Shown here: positions 11,270 through 21,784 of the stretch, one piece after another
How positions within the stretch are numbered: the first letter of the stretch is position 1
Layout of the letters: each line of letters opens with the position of its first letter
DNA from: Pictodentalium vernedei
Lineage: Eukaryota > Mollusca > Scaphopoda > Dentaliida > Dentaliidae
Direction of reading: 5' to 3'
NCBI GenBank assembly: GCA_031216915.1
Contig: CM062294.1
Location: forward strand, 392,079,217 to 392,143,216
Length of the DNA: 64,000 nucleotides
The notes under the pieces: model-generated
Databases searched by the model: none
Seen by the model: only the letters and a program-made list of their open reading frames with translations
Told to the model about the DNA's origin: nothing
Translations under genes and position numbers: made by a program

Positions 11270-11441
11270 TTTAGCAGCAAAATTTCCCCTAATGCAGCTA
11301 GGAATTCAACCAATTATATCTTGTGACAGAGCTCAGTGAGCTCGGTTAAACAAGGTATAATTCACTAATTTTTAGTTCTACAAGTGCCAAGTAGTAGCAT
11401 TGAAGAGATTTCTCTTAAATTACCAAGGTGCAAGGGGTTAA
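11270..11441. mobile_element. TTAA MITE, family T4, partial
   Basis: TTTCCCCTAATGCAGCTAGGAATT, then the GACAGAGCTCAGTGAGCTC dyad, then a decayed right arm ending GGGG-TTAA (11438). The left end is not clear. A second, more decayed T4-like segment (TTGACAGAGCTC..CTCTGTCAA) lies at about 11655-11790. Confidence 0.5.
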
Positions 11442-11809
11442 CAATTGTTATACAGTGCATCCCACTTAACTGGATATCTTTTAACTGAAATACCCTGTTG
11501 ATTGAATTTAACTTCCAAAAACAAAACCATTTACCACACCTTCAGTACAAATTTGACCTGTTGCTTGCAGGTAAGTTATCGAGCAATCTCATGTTAAGTG
11601 AATAAAACCCTTGTAATATGTTGAGAAATTATTCTGATAATCACTACATGTAAATTCCCCTCAGTTATAAACCTATATCCAATACAGGCATTTAATCTCT
11701 CATGTCTTGCTTGACAGAGCTCCAAGACCTCTGTCAAACAGCATACATTGGTATTGTAGAAGAAATGCTCAGTTTATCATTAGACAACTGTAAAGTCACC
11801 AAATCTCTG

Positions 11810-11930
11810 TTAACCCTTTACCCAACGTAACAACCAAAACCGGCCAGCGTTATTCACAAAAGTCGCCAATTAATTTTCGTTAAGCCATTCCAATGAGGGA
11901 TCATAACCTATGTTTTTGAGACAAAAAAAT
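11810..11930 (-). mobile_element. T2 MITE, first part of split copy
   Basis: TTAA-CCCTTTACCCAACGTA starts a T2 copy in reverse orientation. It runs past the dyad to CCTATGTTTTTGAGACAAAA and stops where AAGAGGCCCC begins. Its missing remainder is found at 23624-23693, so the intervening 11.7 kb is an insertion. Confidence 0.75.
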
Positions 11931-11934
11931 AAAA

Positions 11935-12127
11935 GAGGCCCCACGGGGCCTGAAATGTTCCCCTTGAACAGAACACAATACAAACAGTCCAAGAATGAGT
12001 CTGCATTAAGCAATCCATCTCCATAGGATACACTGTCAATACTTGAGCCTCTCAGGAGTGACAAAAAAGTCCGAGCATCAAGCCTTTTCTTCAGTTCATC
12101 ATAATGTAAAATGTAGAGCTCCCCCAT
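11935..12127 (-). pseudogene. Possible captured coding fragment inside H1
   Basis: The 5' single-copy part of this H1 subtype contains a minus-strand open frame of about 85 codons with protein-like composition (for example ELYILHYDELKKRLDARTF). The homologous segment at about 57370-57560 is shifted and stopped in this frame. Helitrons are known to capture gene pieces, but I recognise no family and chance is a fair alternative. Confidence 0.2.
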
Positions 12128-12802
12128 GAAGCCCCTTGATACACCTATGTGGATTAACCTTAGTTATACACCTCTAGAGGGTACTGAATACAAAATGTTT
12201 AATTCTTAAGCTCCTTGGCCAATTCCAACTCCCACAGGGAGTCCAAATATTAACCCCGGCTCTTGATTTGAACATGTGGATCTGAAGAAGAAGATTTTTG
12301 AAGAAATTTCCTCAACTTGCACTAAGTTAAAATTTGGGCTGCCACAGCGAGCCCAAAATATACACCTAGGGACCCGATTTGAACAAACTTGAATCTGACC
12401 CCCCTAGAGGTGTTGTATATCAAATATGAAAGCATTCTGACTGGTCGCTCTGAAGAAGAAGATTTTCAATGAAAGTGTCAATGACACTGTAGCTCAACTT
12501 GTCAAGACATGTACGTGTCTAGTGTGTGACACAGTAATGACAAACATCTAGGTAATGCCCTGATAACAAAGATACATATAAAGTATTGTAATGATCAATA
12601 CCCAGTACATAAATACAGACCGTAGCCTGTAACAAATGTATAGGTGAAGTATTGTAAAGGTGGGTGACAGGCAGATGCTAAACTAGAAAAGAAATCTTTG
12701 AGTCCCAGAGTGGGTCTGACTCAACCCCAAAATATTTGTTCCCATAGCACAGTGATAACAAAGGCACCCCAAAACACACTCGTTCCTGTCCCAAGGTGAA
12801 AA

Positions 12803-13813
12803 AAATGCCGCTCAGGATCACAGATCCAATGTCGAGTTGTGACCTTGACCTGGTGAGTCCAACATCAATAGGGTTCTTCCTCGCACCAAGGCCAACACAC
12901 CTATGAAGTTTCATGACTCTAGGTTGAACCACTATCAAGTTCTCATCCGGAAACCAATTGTTGCGATATACTATGTTCAAGGTCACTGTGACCTTGACCT
13001 TTGACCTGGTGAGTCCAACATCAATAGGGTTCTTCCTCGCACCAAGGCCAACATGCCTGTAAAGTTTCATGGCTCTAGGTTGAACCACTATCAAGTTATC
13101 ATCCGGAAACCAATTGTTGCGATATACTATGTTCAAGGTCACTGTGACCTTGACCTTTGACCTGGTGAGTCCAAGATCAATAGGGTTCTTCCTCGCACCA
13201 AGGCCAACATACCTATGAAGTTTCATGACTCTAGGTTGAACCACTATCAAGTTATCATCCGGAAACCAATTGTTGCGATATACTATGTTCAAGGTCACTG
13301 TGACCTTGACCTTTGACCTGGTGAGTCCAAGATCAATAGGGTTCTTCCTCGCACCAAGGCCAACACACCTATAAAGTTTCATGACTCTAGGTTGAACCAC
13401 TATCAAGTTATCATCCGGAAACCAATTGTTGCGATATACTATGTTCAAGGTCACTGTGACCTTGACCTTTGACCTGGTGAGTCCAAGATCAATAGGGTTC
13501 TTCCTCGCACCAAGGCCAACACACCTATGAAGTTTCATGACTCTAGGTTGAACCACTATCAAGTTATCATCCGGAAACCAATTGTTGCGATATACTATGT
13601 TAAAGGTCACTGTGACCTTGACCTTTGACATAGCGAGTCCAAAATCAATAGGGTTCTTCCTCCCACCAAGACCAACCTACGTATGAAGTTTAATGAATGT
13701 GAGTTGAACCACTATCAAGTTATCATCCGGAAACCAATTGTTTACGCGCCGCCCGCACCGCCCGCCATTCACCAAACTATAAGTCGAGTTTGACTTCGTC
13801 ACAACTCGACTAA
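12803..13813 (+). mobile_element. Helitron-like H3 element with 156-bp core, copy a
   Basis: Starts near AAAATGCCGCTCAGGATCAC, then GTCGAGTTGTGAC, and ends GTCACAACTCGACTAA, so the subterminal blocks are inverted repeats. The 3' hairpin is GTCGAGTTtgacttcgtcAACTCGAC. The core is about five to six near-identical 156-bp units. The unbroken 317-codon minus frame over 12678-13631 results from that period and is not a gene. The uninterrupted H2 target is at about 43771-43790 (CCAAGGTGAAAACAAAGGT), showing insertion without duplication. Confidence 0.8.
12840..13632. promoter_or_regulatory. Array of nuclear-receptor-type half-sites in H3 core
   Basis: Each 156-bp unit carries AGGTCActgTGACCT, a perfect IR3 (estrogen-response-element type), or a near version. 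It is followed directly by TGACCT and, one base on, TGACCT again (DR0 then DR1). The first full site is 12980-13007, repeated every ~156 bp. The match to known consensus sites is visible; any activity is unknown. Confidence 0.55.
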
Positions 13814-15321
13814 CAAAGGTACCCAAGAAGTTGCGTGAAGATCAGTTCATAAATACGAGCTGTATAAAAGTTGTGACAAAAACTGATTGAACCTAATTTC
13901 GGTACAAAATGGCCACTGGCAGCCATCTTGAATTTTGGACCACACCCAGAAACACTCATTCTCGTCCCAAGGTGATAACAAAGGTACCCAAGAATGTTCG
14001 TAAAGATCGGTTCATAAATACAGCCTCTAGTCTGAGCCATATAGAAGTTGTGTACAAAAAACTGATTAGACCTAATTTCGGTACAAAATGGCCACTGGCA
14101 GCCATCTTGAATTTTAGACCACAGCCAGAAACACTCGTTCTTGTCCTAAGGTGATAACAAAGGTACCCAAGACATTTTGTGAAGATCGGTTCAAAAATAC
14201 AGATTCTACCACGAGCCGTATTGACATGTGTACTTACTGTGTGTGAGTCGCACTGAAAAAATCAAAGTTCATCTATTTGCATAATTTCTGCACGAGAAAA
14301 AAACCCGTATTATATGTGATGTATCCCATGGTACTAAACATTCACACAAAAAAATATTCAAATCAGCACTTTCATATGGAAGTTCTGTGCAAAAATCTGA
14401 TTGCACCTAATTTTGTACAAAATGGCTGCCATCGGCCATCTTGAATTTCAGACCGGACCACAAAACACTCGTTCTCGTCCCACGGTGATAACAAAGGTAC
14501 CCAAGAAGTTTCGTAAAGATCGGTTCATAAATGCAGCCTCTAGCCCAAGCCGTATTGGCATTTGCACTGACAGTGCTGAAAGTAACACTAAATAAATCAA
14601 AGTTAGTCTAATTTGCATAATTTAAGCACGAGAAAAAAACCTGTATGAATGTAATGTATCTCATGGTACTAAACATTCATACAAAAAATTATTCAAATCA
14701 GAGCTTTCATATGGAAGTTCTGTACAAAAAACAGATTTCTGCATCGTCGGCACAAAATGGCGACTGGCAGCCATCTTGAATTTTGGACCGCACGCCAAAA
14801 CACTTGTTCTTGTCCCACAGTCATAACAAAGGTACCCAAGAAGTTTAGTAAAGATCGGTTCATAAATATGGCCTCTAGCCCGAGCCGTATCCAATTGTTG
14901 ACGTACAGGCAGATGCACAGACGGACGACGGGCCATGACAAAAGCACAAATTTGGCTTTGCCGAAGTTGAGCTAAAAATGATCCCCCATATTGAACTAAG
15001 TTAAAATTTGGGCTTCTATAGGAAGGCCAAATATTAACCTAGGGACTTGGTTTGAACAATCTTGAATCTGACCCTCATAACAATGATGTATACCAAACAT
15101 TAAAAGATTCTGACTGGTGGTTCTGAAGAAGATTTTTAAAGAATATTCGCCATATTGCCCTAAGTTAAAAATATGGGCTCCTGTATTGAGCCCAAATATG
15201 ATCCAATGGGCTTTATTTTAACAAACTTCTACCTGACCTCCCTATGAATGCTGTATACTGAATATCAAAAGATTCTGACCATTGTTTATGGAGAAAAGAT
15301 TTTTTTTAATTTTTGCAAATA

Positions 15322-15543
15322 CAGTAGAACCTGTCTTGAGAGACCAACCATTTAAAGCCATTTTTGCAAATACAGTAGAACCTGTCTTGAGAGACCAACC
15401 ATTTAAAGCCATTTTGCCAGGCAAAAGTCGTCTCTCATGACAGGTCCACTACAAGGCAAAACAACCAAACGGTACAAGGTCACAGCGGTCTCTCAAGACA
15501 GGTGGTCTCTCACGACAGTGGTCTCTCAAGACAGGTTTTACTG
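15322..15543. mobile_element. TA-flanked MITE (Tc1/mariner or pogo-like)
   Basis: CAGTAGAACCTGTCTTGAGA at the left pairs with TCTCAAGACAGGTTTTACTG at the right, with TA at 15320 and 15544. The same host segment without insert reads GCAAATATGCTG at 58487-58498, with a single TA. A later 51-bp tandem duplication (15309-15359 / 15360-15410) crosses the left host-element junction. Confidence 0.8.
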
Positions 15544-15677
15544 TATGCTGACTCAGCATTTTTTTTATGCCGTGTACAGAACACCCTAACTTAACCGATG
15601 GCAATTTTTTTTTACCATTCAATTCTACTGGTCACAGGATGCTTCAAACCATATAATAGCTCTCTGTTCTGTGTGGT

Positions 15678-15848
15678 AGGTACAGAGTTAACCGAAACAG
15701 CAAACAACACTCGCAAACAAATTTCTTGAATGATTAAACATTTTCATTTTTGTCTCAAAAACATAACTTATGACGCTCGTTGAGCTCATTCCAATGAGAG
15801 GTCACAAGCTATGTTTAGGAAACAAAATTGAAACGATAATAAAATTTG
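15678..15848 (+). mobile_element. T2 MITE, left part only
   Basis: TTAACCGAAACAGCAAACAA at 15689 onward parallels 23690 onward for about 160 bases, through the TGAGCTCATTCCAATGAG dyad to AACGATAATAAAATTTG, then stops where ACCAGAGGCTC begins. The matching right part was not found. The few bases before TTAA (TAGGTACAG) resemble those before the 23690 copy, so the true left edge is unclear. Confidence 0.5.
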
Positions 15849-16139
15849 AAACCAGAGGCTCAAGTGAGCTTAAAATGCTCACCTGGCTCAAATTGTCGAA
15901 AGAGGTGAGTGTATCAGTAAGTGATCAGCAGCAAGAGCAATGTTTTTATTTGCTATGACACAACGAAAGGCAACTTTTTTGGCCATTCATTTCTGCTGGT
16001 CCTAAGAAAGCTTCCTAGCAAGCTCTGCTCTGTGAAGTATTAAAAAAAACAACTGAACAAAATTTTTGTTTTGTTTTCAACTACTGTGGTTCTCTCTACC
16101 TCCCCCCCCCCCCCACCCCCACCCCAAACTGTTTTATAA
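15849..16139 (+). mobile_element. H1-like element, 5' segment (ACCAGAGGCTC subtype)
   Basis: ACCAGAGGCTCAAGTGAGC through GATCAGCAGCAAGAGCAAT and ATTTGCTATGACACAACGAAAGG matches the start of the element at 59752. It is cut at 16140 by a full H1 element. A C-rich tract lies at about 16102-16125. Confidence 0.55.
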
Positions 16140-17200
16140 ACAAGAGGCCCCAAGGGGCCTGAGGGCGCTCACCTGACATGGTAGCCTAAATATCAACCCA
16201 GAGAACTGATTTCAACAAGTTGCATCTGCACCTCCTAAGAAAAGCTTATACCAAATATCCAAAGATTCTGACCAGTGGATCTAAAAAAAAAAGATTTTCA
16301 AAGAATATTCCTCATATTGAACTAAGTTATAATTCAGCCCATATATGAACCCAGGGACTTGGCTCTAACAAACTTGAATCTCCCCCCCACCCCCCCCCCC
16401 CCCCCTCCACAAGGATGCTGCACACCAAATATCAAAACATTCCGACTGCTGGATCTGAAGAAGATGATTTTTAAAGAAAATTCCTCATTTTGAACTAAGC
16501 TACAGTTCGAGCTCCCACAGTGAGTCCAAATATGGACCTAGGGACATGGCTTGAACAAACTTGAATCTCACCCCCTAAGGATGCTGCATACCAAATATCA
16601 AAACAATCCGACTGATGGATCTGAAGAAGATTTTTAAAGAAAATTCCTCATTTTGAACTAAGTTATCATTCGGGCTCCCACAGTGAGTCCAAATATGGAC
16701 CTAGGTACATGGCTTGAAAAAACTTAAATCTCACCCCCCTAAGGATGCTGCATACCAAATATCAAAACATTCCGACTGCTGGATCTGAATAAGATTTTTA
16801 AAGAAAATTCCTCATTTTGAACTAAGTTATAATTCGGGCTACCACGGTGAGTCCAAATATGAACCCAGGGACTTGGCTTGAACAAACTTGAATTTCGACC
16901 CCCTAAGCATGGTGCATACCCAATATCAGAAGATTCTGCCTGCTGGATCTGGAGAAGAAGATTTTTTAAGAAATTTGCCTGAAATGCACTAAGTTCGAAT
17001 TCGGGCTTCTATACTGAGCCCAAATATGAATCCAGGGGGCCGATTTGAACAAACTGGAATCAGATCCACCCCACAATGTTGCATACCAAATATGAAAAGA
17101 TTCTGCCTGCTGGATCTGGAGAAGAATATTTTTTAAGAAATTTGCCTGAAATGCACCAAGTTCAAATTTGGGCTCCTATACTGAACCCAAATATAAATCC

Positions 17201-17260
17201 GGGGGGGGGGGGGGGGGGGGGGGGGGCAAATATAAATCCGGGGGGGGGGGGGGGGGGGGG
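17201..17260 (+). repeat. Twin poly-G tracts in the H1 core
   Basis: Runs of 26 G (17201-17226) and 21 G (17240-17260) flank CAAATATAAATCC. Both begin where neighbouring core units have only CCAGGGGGCC, so the tracts grew from the GGGGG of the repeat unit. This region also duplicates part of the unit. Confidence 0.85.
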
Positions 17261-18142
17261 TCCACCCCACAATGTTGCACACCAAATATCAAAAGATTCT
17301 GCATGCTGGATCTGGAGAAAAAGAATTTTTTAAGAAATTTGCCTGAAATGCACTAAGTTCGAATTCGAGCTTCTATAGTGAGCCCAAATATGAATCTAGG
17401 GAGCCGATTTGAACAAATTTGCATCAGATCCATCCCACAATGTTGCATACCAAATATCAAAAGATTCTGCCTGCTGGATCTGGAGAAGAAGATTTTTTAA
17501 GAAATTTGCCTGAAATGCACTGAGTTCAAATTTGGGCTCCTATACTGAGCCCAAATATAAACCCAGGGGGCCGATTTGAACAAACTTGAATCAGATCCAC
17601 CCCACAATGTTGCTTACCAAGTATGAAAAAATTCTGCCTGCTGGATCTGGAGAAGAAGATTTTTTAAGAAATTTGCCTGAAATGCACTAAGTTCGAATTC
17701 GGGCTTCTATGGTAAGCCCAAATATGAATCTAGGAAACCGATTTGAACAAACTTGAATCAGATCCACCCGACAATGTTGCATATCAAATATCAAAAGATT
17801 CTGCCTGCTGGATCTGGAGAAGAAGATTTTTTAAGAAATTTGCCTGAAATGCACTAAGTTCGAATTCGGGCTTCTATGGTAAGCCCAAATATGAATCCAG
17901 GGGCCGATTTGAACAAACTTGAATCAGATCCACCCCACAATGTTGCATATCAAATATCAAAAGATTCTGCCTGCTGGATCTGGAGAAGAAGATTTTTTAA
18001 TCTTTTTCCCATTGCCTACAGTGTTAAAAAGTGCTGACTCAGCACTTTTTCAAAAGTCCTGAAAAAAGTACCTTGTGATCAAACCGATAGGGATTTTTTT
18101 TAACCATTCTATTCTACTGGATAAAAGTAAGCTTTATAGAAA

Positions 18143-20689
18143 ACAAGAGGCCCCAGGGGGCCTGAGGGCGCTCACCTGACATGGTAGCCTAAATATCAAC
18201 CCAGAGAATTGATTTCCACAAGTTGCATCTGCTCCTCCTAAGAAAAGCTGAAACCAAATATCCAAAGATTCTGACCAGTGGATCTAAAAAAAGATTTTTA
18301 AAGAATATTCCTCATACTGAACTAAGTCATAATTCGGGCTCCCACAGGGAGCCCATATATGAACCCAGGGACTTGGCTTTAACAAACCTGAATCTCACAC
18401 CCCTAAGGATTCTGCACACCAAATATCAAAACATTCCGACTGCTGGATCTGAAGAAGAAGGTTTTTAAAGAAAATTCCTCATTTTGAACCAAGTTACAAT
18501 TCGAGCTCCCACAATCAGCCCAAATATGGACCTAGGGACATGGCTTGAACAAACTTGAATCTTACCCCCCTAAGGATGCTGCATAAAAAATATCAAAAGC
18601 ATTCATCTGCTGGATCTGAAGATTTTTAAAGAAAATTCCTCATTTTGAACTAAGTTGTCATTCAGGCTCCCATAGTAAGCCCAAATATGAACCAAGGGAC
18701 TTGGCTTGAACAAACTTGAATCTCAGCCCCCAAGGTTGCTACATGCCAAATATCAAAACATTCCAACTGCTGAATCTGAAGAAGAAGATTTTTAAAGAAA
18801 AATTCCTCATATTGACTAAGTTATAATTTGGGCTCCCACAGGGAGCCCACATATGGACCCATGGACTTGGCTTTAACACACTTGAATCCCTCCCCCCCTC
18901 CCCCCCCCCCCCCCCCCCCCCCCCCCAAGGATGCTACTCACCACATATCAAACCATTCGGACTGCTGGATCTGAAGAAGAAGATTTTTTAAGAAAATTCC
19001 TCATTTCGAACAAAGTTACAATCCAAGCTCCCACAGTGAGCCCAAATATGGACCTAGGGACATGGCTTGAACAAATTTGAATCTCACCCCCCTAAGGATG
19101 CTGCATACCAAATATCACAAGATTCTGCCTGCTGGATCTTGAGAAGAAGATTTTCAAAGAAATTTGCCTGAAATGCACTAAGTTCGAATTTGGGCTTCTA
19201 TCGTGAGCCCAAATATGAATCCAGGTGGCTGATTTGAACAAACTGGAATCAGATCCACACCACAATGTTGCATACCAAATATCAAAAGATTCTGCCTGCA
19301 GGATCTGGAGAAGAAGATTTTTGAAGAAATTTGCCTGAAATGCACTAAGTTCAAATTCGAGCTTCTATAGTGAGCCCAAATATGAATCTAGGGAGCCGAT
19401 TTGAACAAAATAGAATCAGATCCACCCCACAATGTTGCATACCCAATATCAAAAGATTCTGCCTGCTGGATCTTGAGAAGAAGATTTTCAAAGAAATTTG
19501 CCTGAAATGCACTAAGTTCAAATTTGGGCTCCTATACTGAGCCCAAATATAAACCCAAGGGGCCGATTTGAACAAACTTGAATCAGATCCACCCCACAAT
19601 GTTGCATACCAAATATCAAAAGATTCTGCCTGCTGGATCTGGAGAAGAAGATTTTCAAAGAAATTTGCCTGAAATGCACTAAGTTCAAATTTGGGCTCCT
19701 ATACTGAGCCCAAATATAAACCCAGGGGGCCGATTTGAACAAACTTGAATCAGATCCACCCCACAATGTTGCATACCAAATATCAAAAGATTCTGCCTGC
19801 TGGATCTGGAGAAGAGGATTTTTTAAGAAATTTGCCTGAAATGCACTAAGTTCGAAATCGGGCTCCTATACTGAGCCCAAATATGAACCCAGGGGGCCGA
19901 TTTGAACAAACTTGAATCAGATCCACCCTCCAACGTTGCATACCAAATATCAAAAGATTCTGCCTGCTGGATCTGGAGAAGAAGATTTTTTAATGTTTTT
20001 CCCATTGCCTACAGTGTTAAAAAGTGCTGACTCAGCACTTTTTCAAAGTCCCGAAACTGTACCCTATGATAAAACCGATGGCAATTTTTTTTTACCAATT
20101 CTTTCTGTTGGTCCTAAGGAAGCTTCACACTAAATAAAAATTCTCGGTGCCGTGCAGTTTTGGAGATATGGGCATTTTAATTTTTTTCTATTTTTAGCTC
20201 CTGCGGTTCCCATGGGGCTACGGGAAAAAAAAAATCAGCATAAATTAGGTACTTATGACCCAATAAGCCCTCACATACAATTTGGTTCAAATCAGCCTCT
20301 CGGTTTGGAAAATAGAAATTTCGGGTGGGGCCAAAAATTTTGCCCCTCCCATAACGACGCCAAGTATAGCCCCACAAACTTCTCTTGAACAAATCTGAGT
20401 CTACACCTCAAAAGGAAGCTGCACACCAAATATCAAGTCTCTGCTACTGCTGGTTCATGAGAAGAAGATTTTTTAAGATTTCAGCACACTTTTTGGGTGT
20501 GGCCCTACCCACGGGCAGGGCAACTTGATTTGAACCAAATCAAATTGCGATGTCATAACAAACTATTATCTCAAATATCAATTAAATTGGTTCAGCGGTT
20601 TGGGAGGAGAAGACGCAAACACCATGTTCACGGACGACGGACGGTGAGTGATCACTATAGCTCTCCTGACTGAAAGTCAGGTGAGCTAA
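18143..20689 (+). mobile_element. Helitron-like H1 element, inner copy
   Basis: From ACAAGAGGCCCCAGGGGGCC to CTGACTGAAAGTCAGGTGAGCTAA, inserted in the outer H1 between TTTATAGAAA and TAAGAATTC. The intact site (TTTATACAAAATAAGAATTC) is at about 5650-5669. The core array has a clear 167-bp period (for example AACAAACTTG at 19571 and 19738), about eight homogeneous units at the 3' side and older units at the 5' side. A C tract lies at 18891-18926. Confidence 0.8.
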
Positions 20690-21256
20690 TAAGAATTCTC
20701 TGTGCCGTGTAGTTTTGGAGATATGGCAGTTTTAAGGTTTTTCCAGAAAATAGAAATTTTAGGCGTGGCCAAAATTTTTGCCCCTCCCGTAACGAAGGCA
20801 AATAATGCCCGACAAACTTCTCTTGAACAAACTTGATTCTAAACCTTATAAGGACTCTGTATACCACATATCAAGTCTCTGCTACTGGTGGTTCATTAGA
20901 AGAAGATTTTCAAAAAATTTGGCCATTTTTTCCCCACACCTCTGCTCAATGTGAGCCGAAACCTAATTTGGATAAAAATCAAAATGCCCCTATATAACCA
21001 CCACTTACATGAAATTGAATTAAAATGTGGCCAGTGGTTTAGGAGAAAGAGGCTCAAACACCACCTTCACGCAGGACGACGGACGTCGGACGGACGACGG
21101 ACGAAGAGTGATAAGAAAAGCTCACCCTGACTTTCAGTCAGGTGAGCTAAAAAACAAGAGACTCGATTTGAACAAACTTGAATTTGACACTCCTAGAGAT
21201 GTTACATTACATACCAAATATGAAAGGATTCTCACCGGTGGACCTGAAGAAGAACT

Positions 21257-21481
21257 GTTTGTTTGTTTGTTGGTGGTTAACGTCACATATTTATGCACAA
21301 TGGCTAATCGTGACACAACATGGCGATGAAGTCAAGGATAGTCAATCGTTGATCAACATGTTGCCCATTTTAGAGGACTTTCACCCCAAGCATTGGTGAC
21401 TGGGTCCTATTTTACTAGTAAAGCGGAACTGGTTTACCGCAGTAAACAAGTGCTGCTTACTTCCCGGGGTTTCCACGGGGA
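21257..21481 (-). mobile_element. Short retroposon with 12-bp target duplication
   Basis: Flanked by TGAAGAAGAACT at 21245-21256 and 21482-21493. In minus orientation it ends in the tail GTCACGATTAGCCATTGTGC and (AACA)n. The same body recurs at 27520-27732 and 29678-29945. It has no clear A or B box, so it may be a 5'-truncated SINE or LINE end. Confidence 0.8.
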
Positions 21482-21784
21482 TGAAGAAGAACTTCCAAGT
21501 AATTTTCTCATATTGCAGTTAAAATTTGGGCTTCAATAAAAAGCCCAAATATTAACCCAGGGAACTGATTTGAACAACCTTCAATCTAACCCTCCCAGAG
21601 GTGCTGTACATCAAATATCAAAAGAATCTGACCGCTGGATCTGAAGGAGATGATTTTAAATGATAATTCCCCATATTGCTCTAATTAAATATTTGGGCTC
21701 CCTTGGGGAACTCAAATATTAACCCAGGAACTTGATTTGAACAAATTTTAACCTTACACCTCTAGAGATGTCACATACTAAATA

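Larger units (their letters stand above)
12469..14975 (+). mobile_element. Helitron-like H2 element, copy a
   Basis: It begins ATGAAAGTGTCAATGACACT and GTAGCTCAACTT and ends with the hairpin TTTGGCTTTGCCGAA, then GTTGAGCTAA. AGCTCAACTT at the 5' side is the inverse of AAGTTGAGCT at the 3' side. The core holds tandem copies of AAAATGGCcactggcAGCC, GTGATAACAAAGGTACCCAAG and AAGATCGGTTCATAAATA. An H3 element (12803-13813) interrupts it. Copies b (43402-45435) and c (55376-57001) share both termini. No target duplication. Confidence 0.75.
16140..21150 (+). mobile_element. Helitron-like H1 element, outer copy
   Basis: Starts ACAAGAGGCCCCAAGGGGCC and ends GCTCACCCTGACTTTCAGTC, then AGGTGAGCTAA. 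Its core is a long array of 130-167-bp units (16160-17990) with two G tracts. It parallels 4433-6233 until GTAAGCTTTATAGAAA (18142), is broken by another H1 (18143-20689), and resumes at TAAGAATTCTCTGTGCCGTG. Length without the insert is about 2.46 kb. Confidence 0.75.

Noticed and set aside
12678..13631. 317-codon open frame on the minus strand with a repeated ~52-residue unit
   Set aside because: It coincides exactly with the 156-bp H3 core (52 codons). Homogeneous units without stops give a long frame automatically, and the homologous H3 copy at 35.4-36.3 kb is not open. No start context, domain or splice sites.
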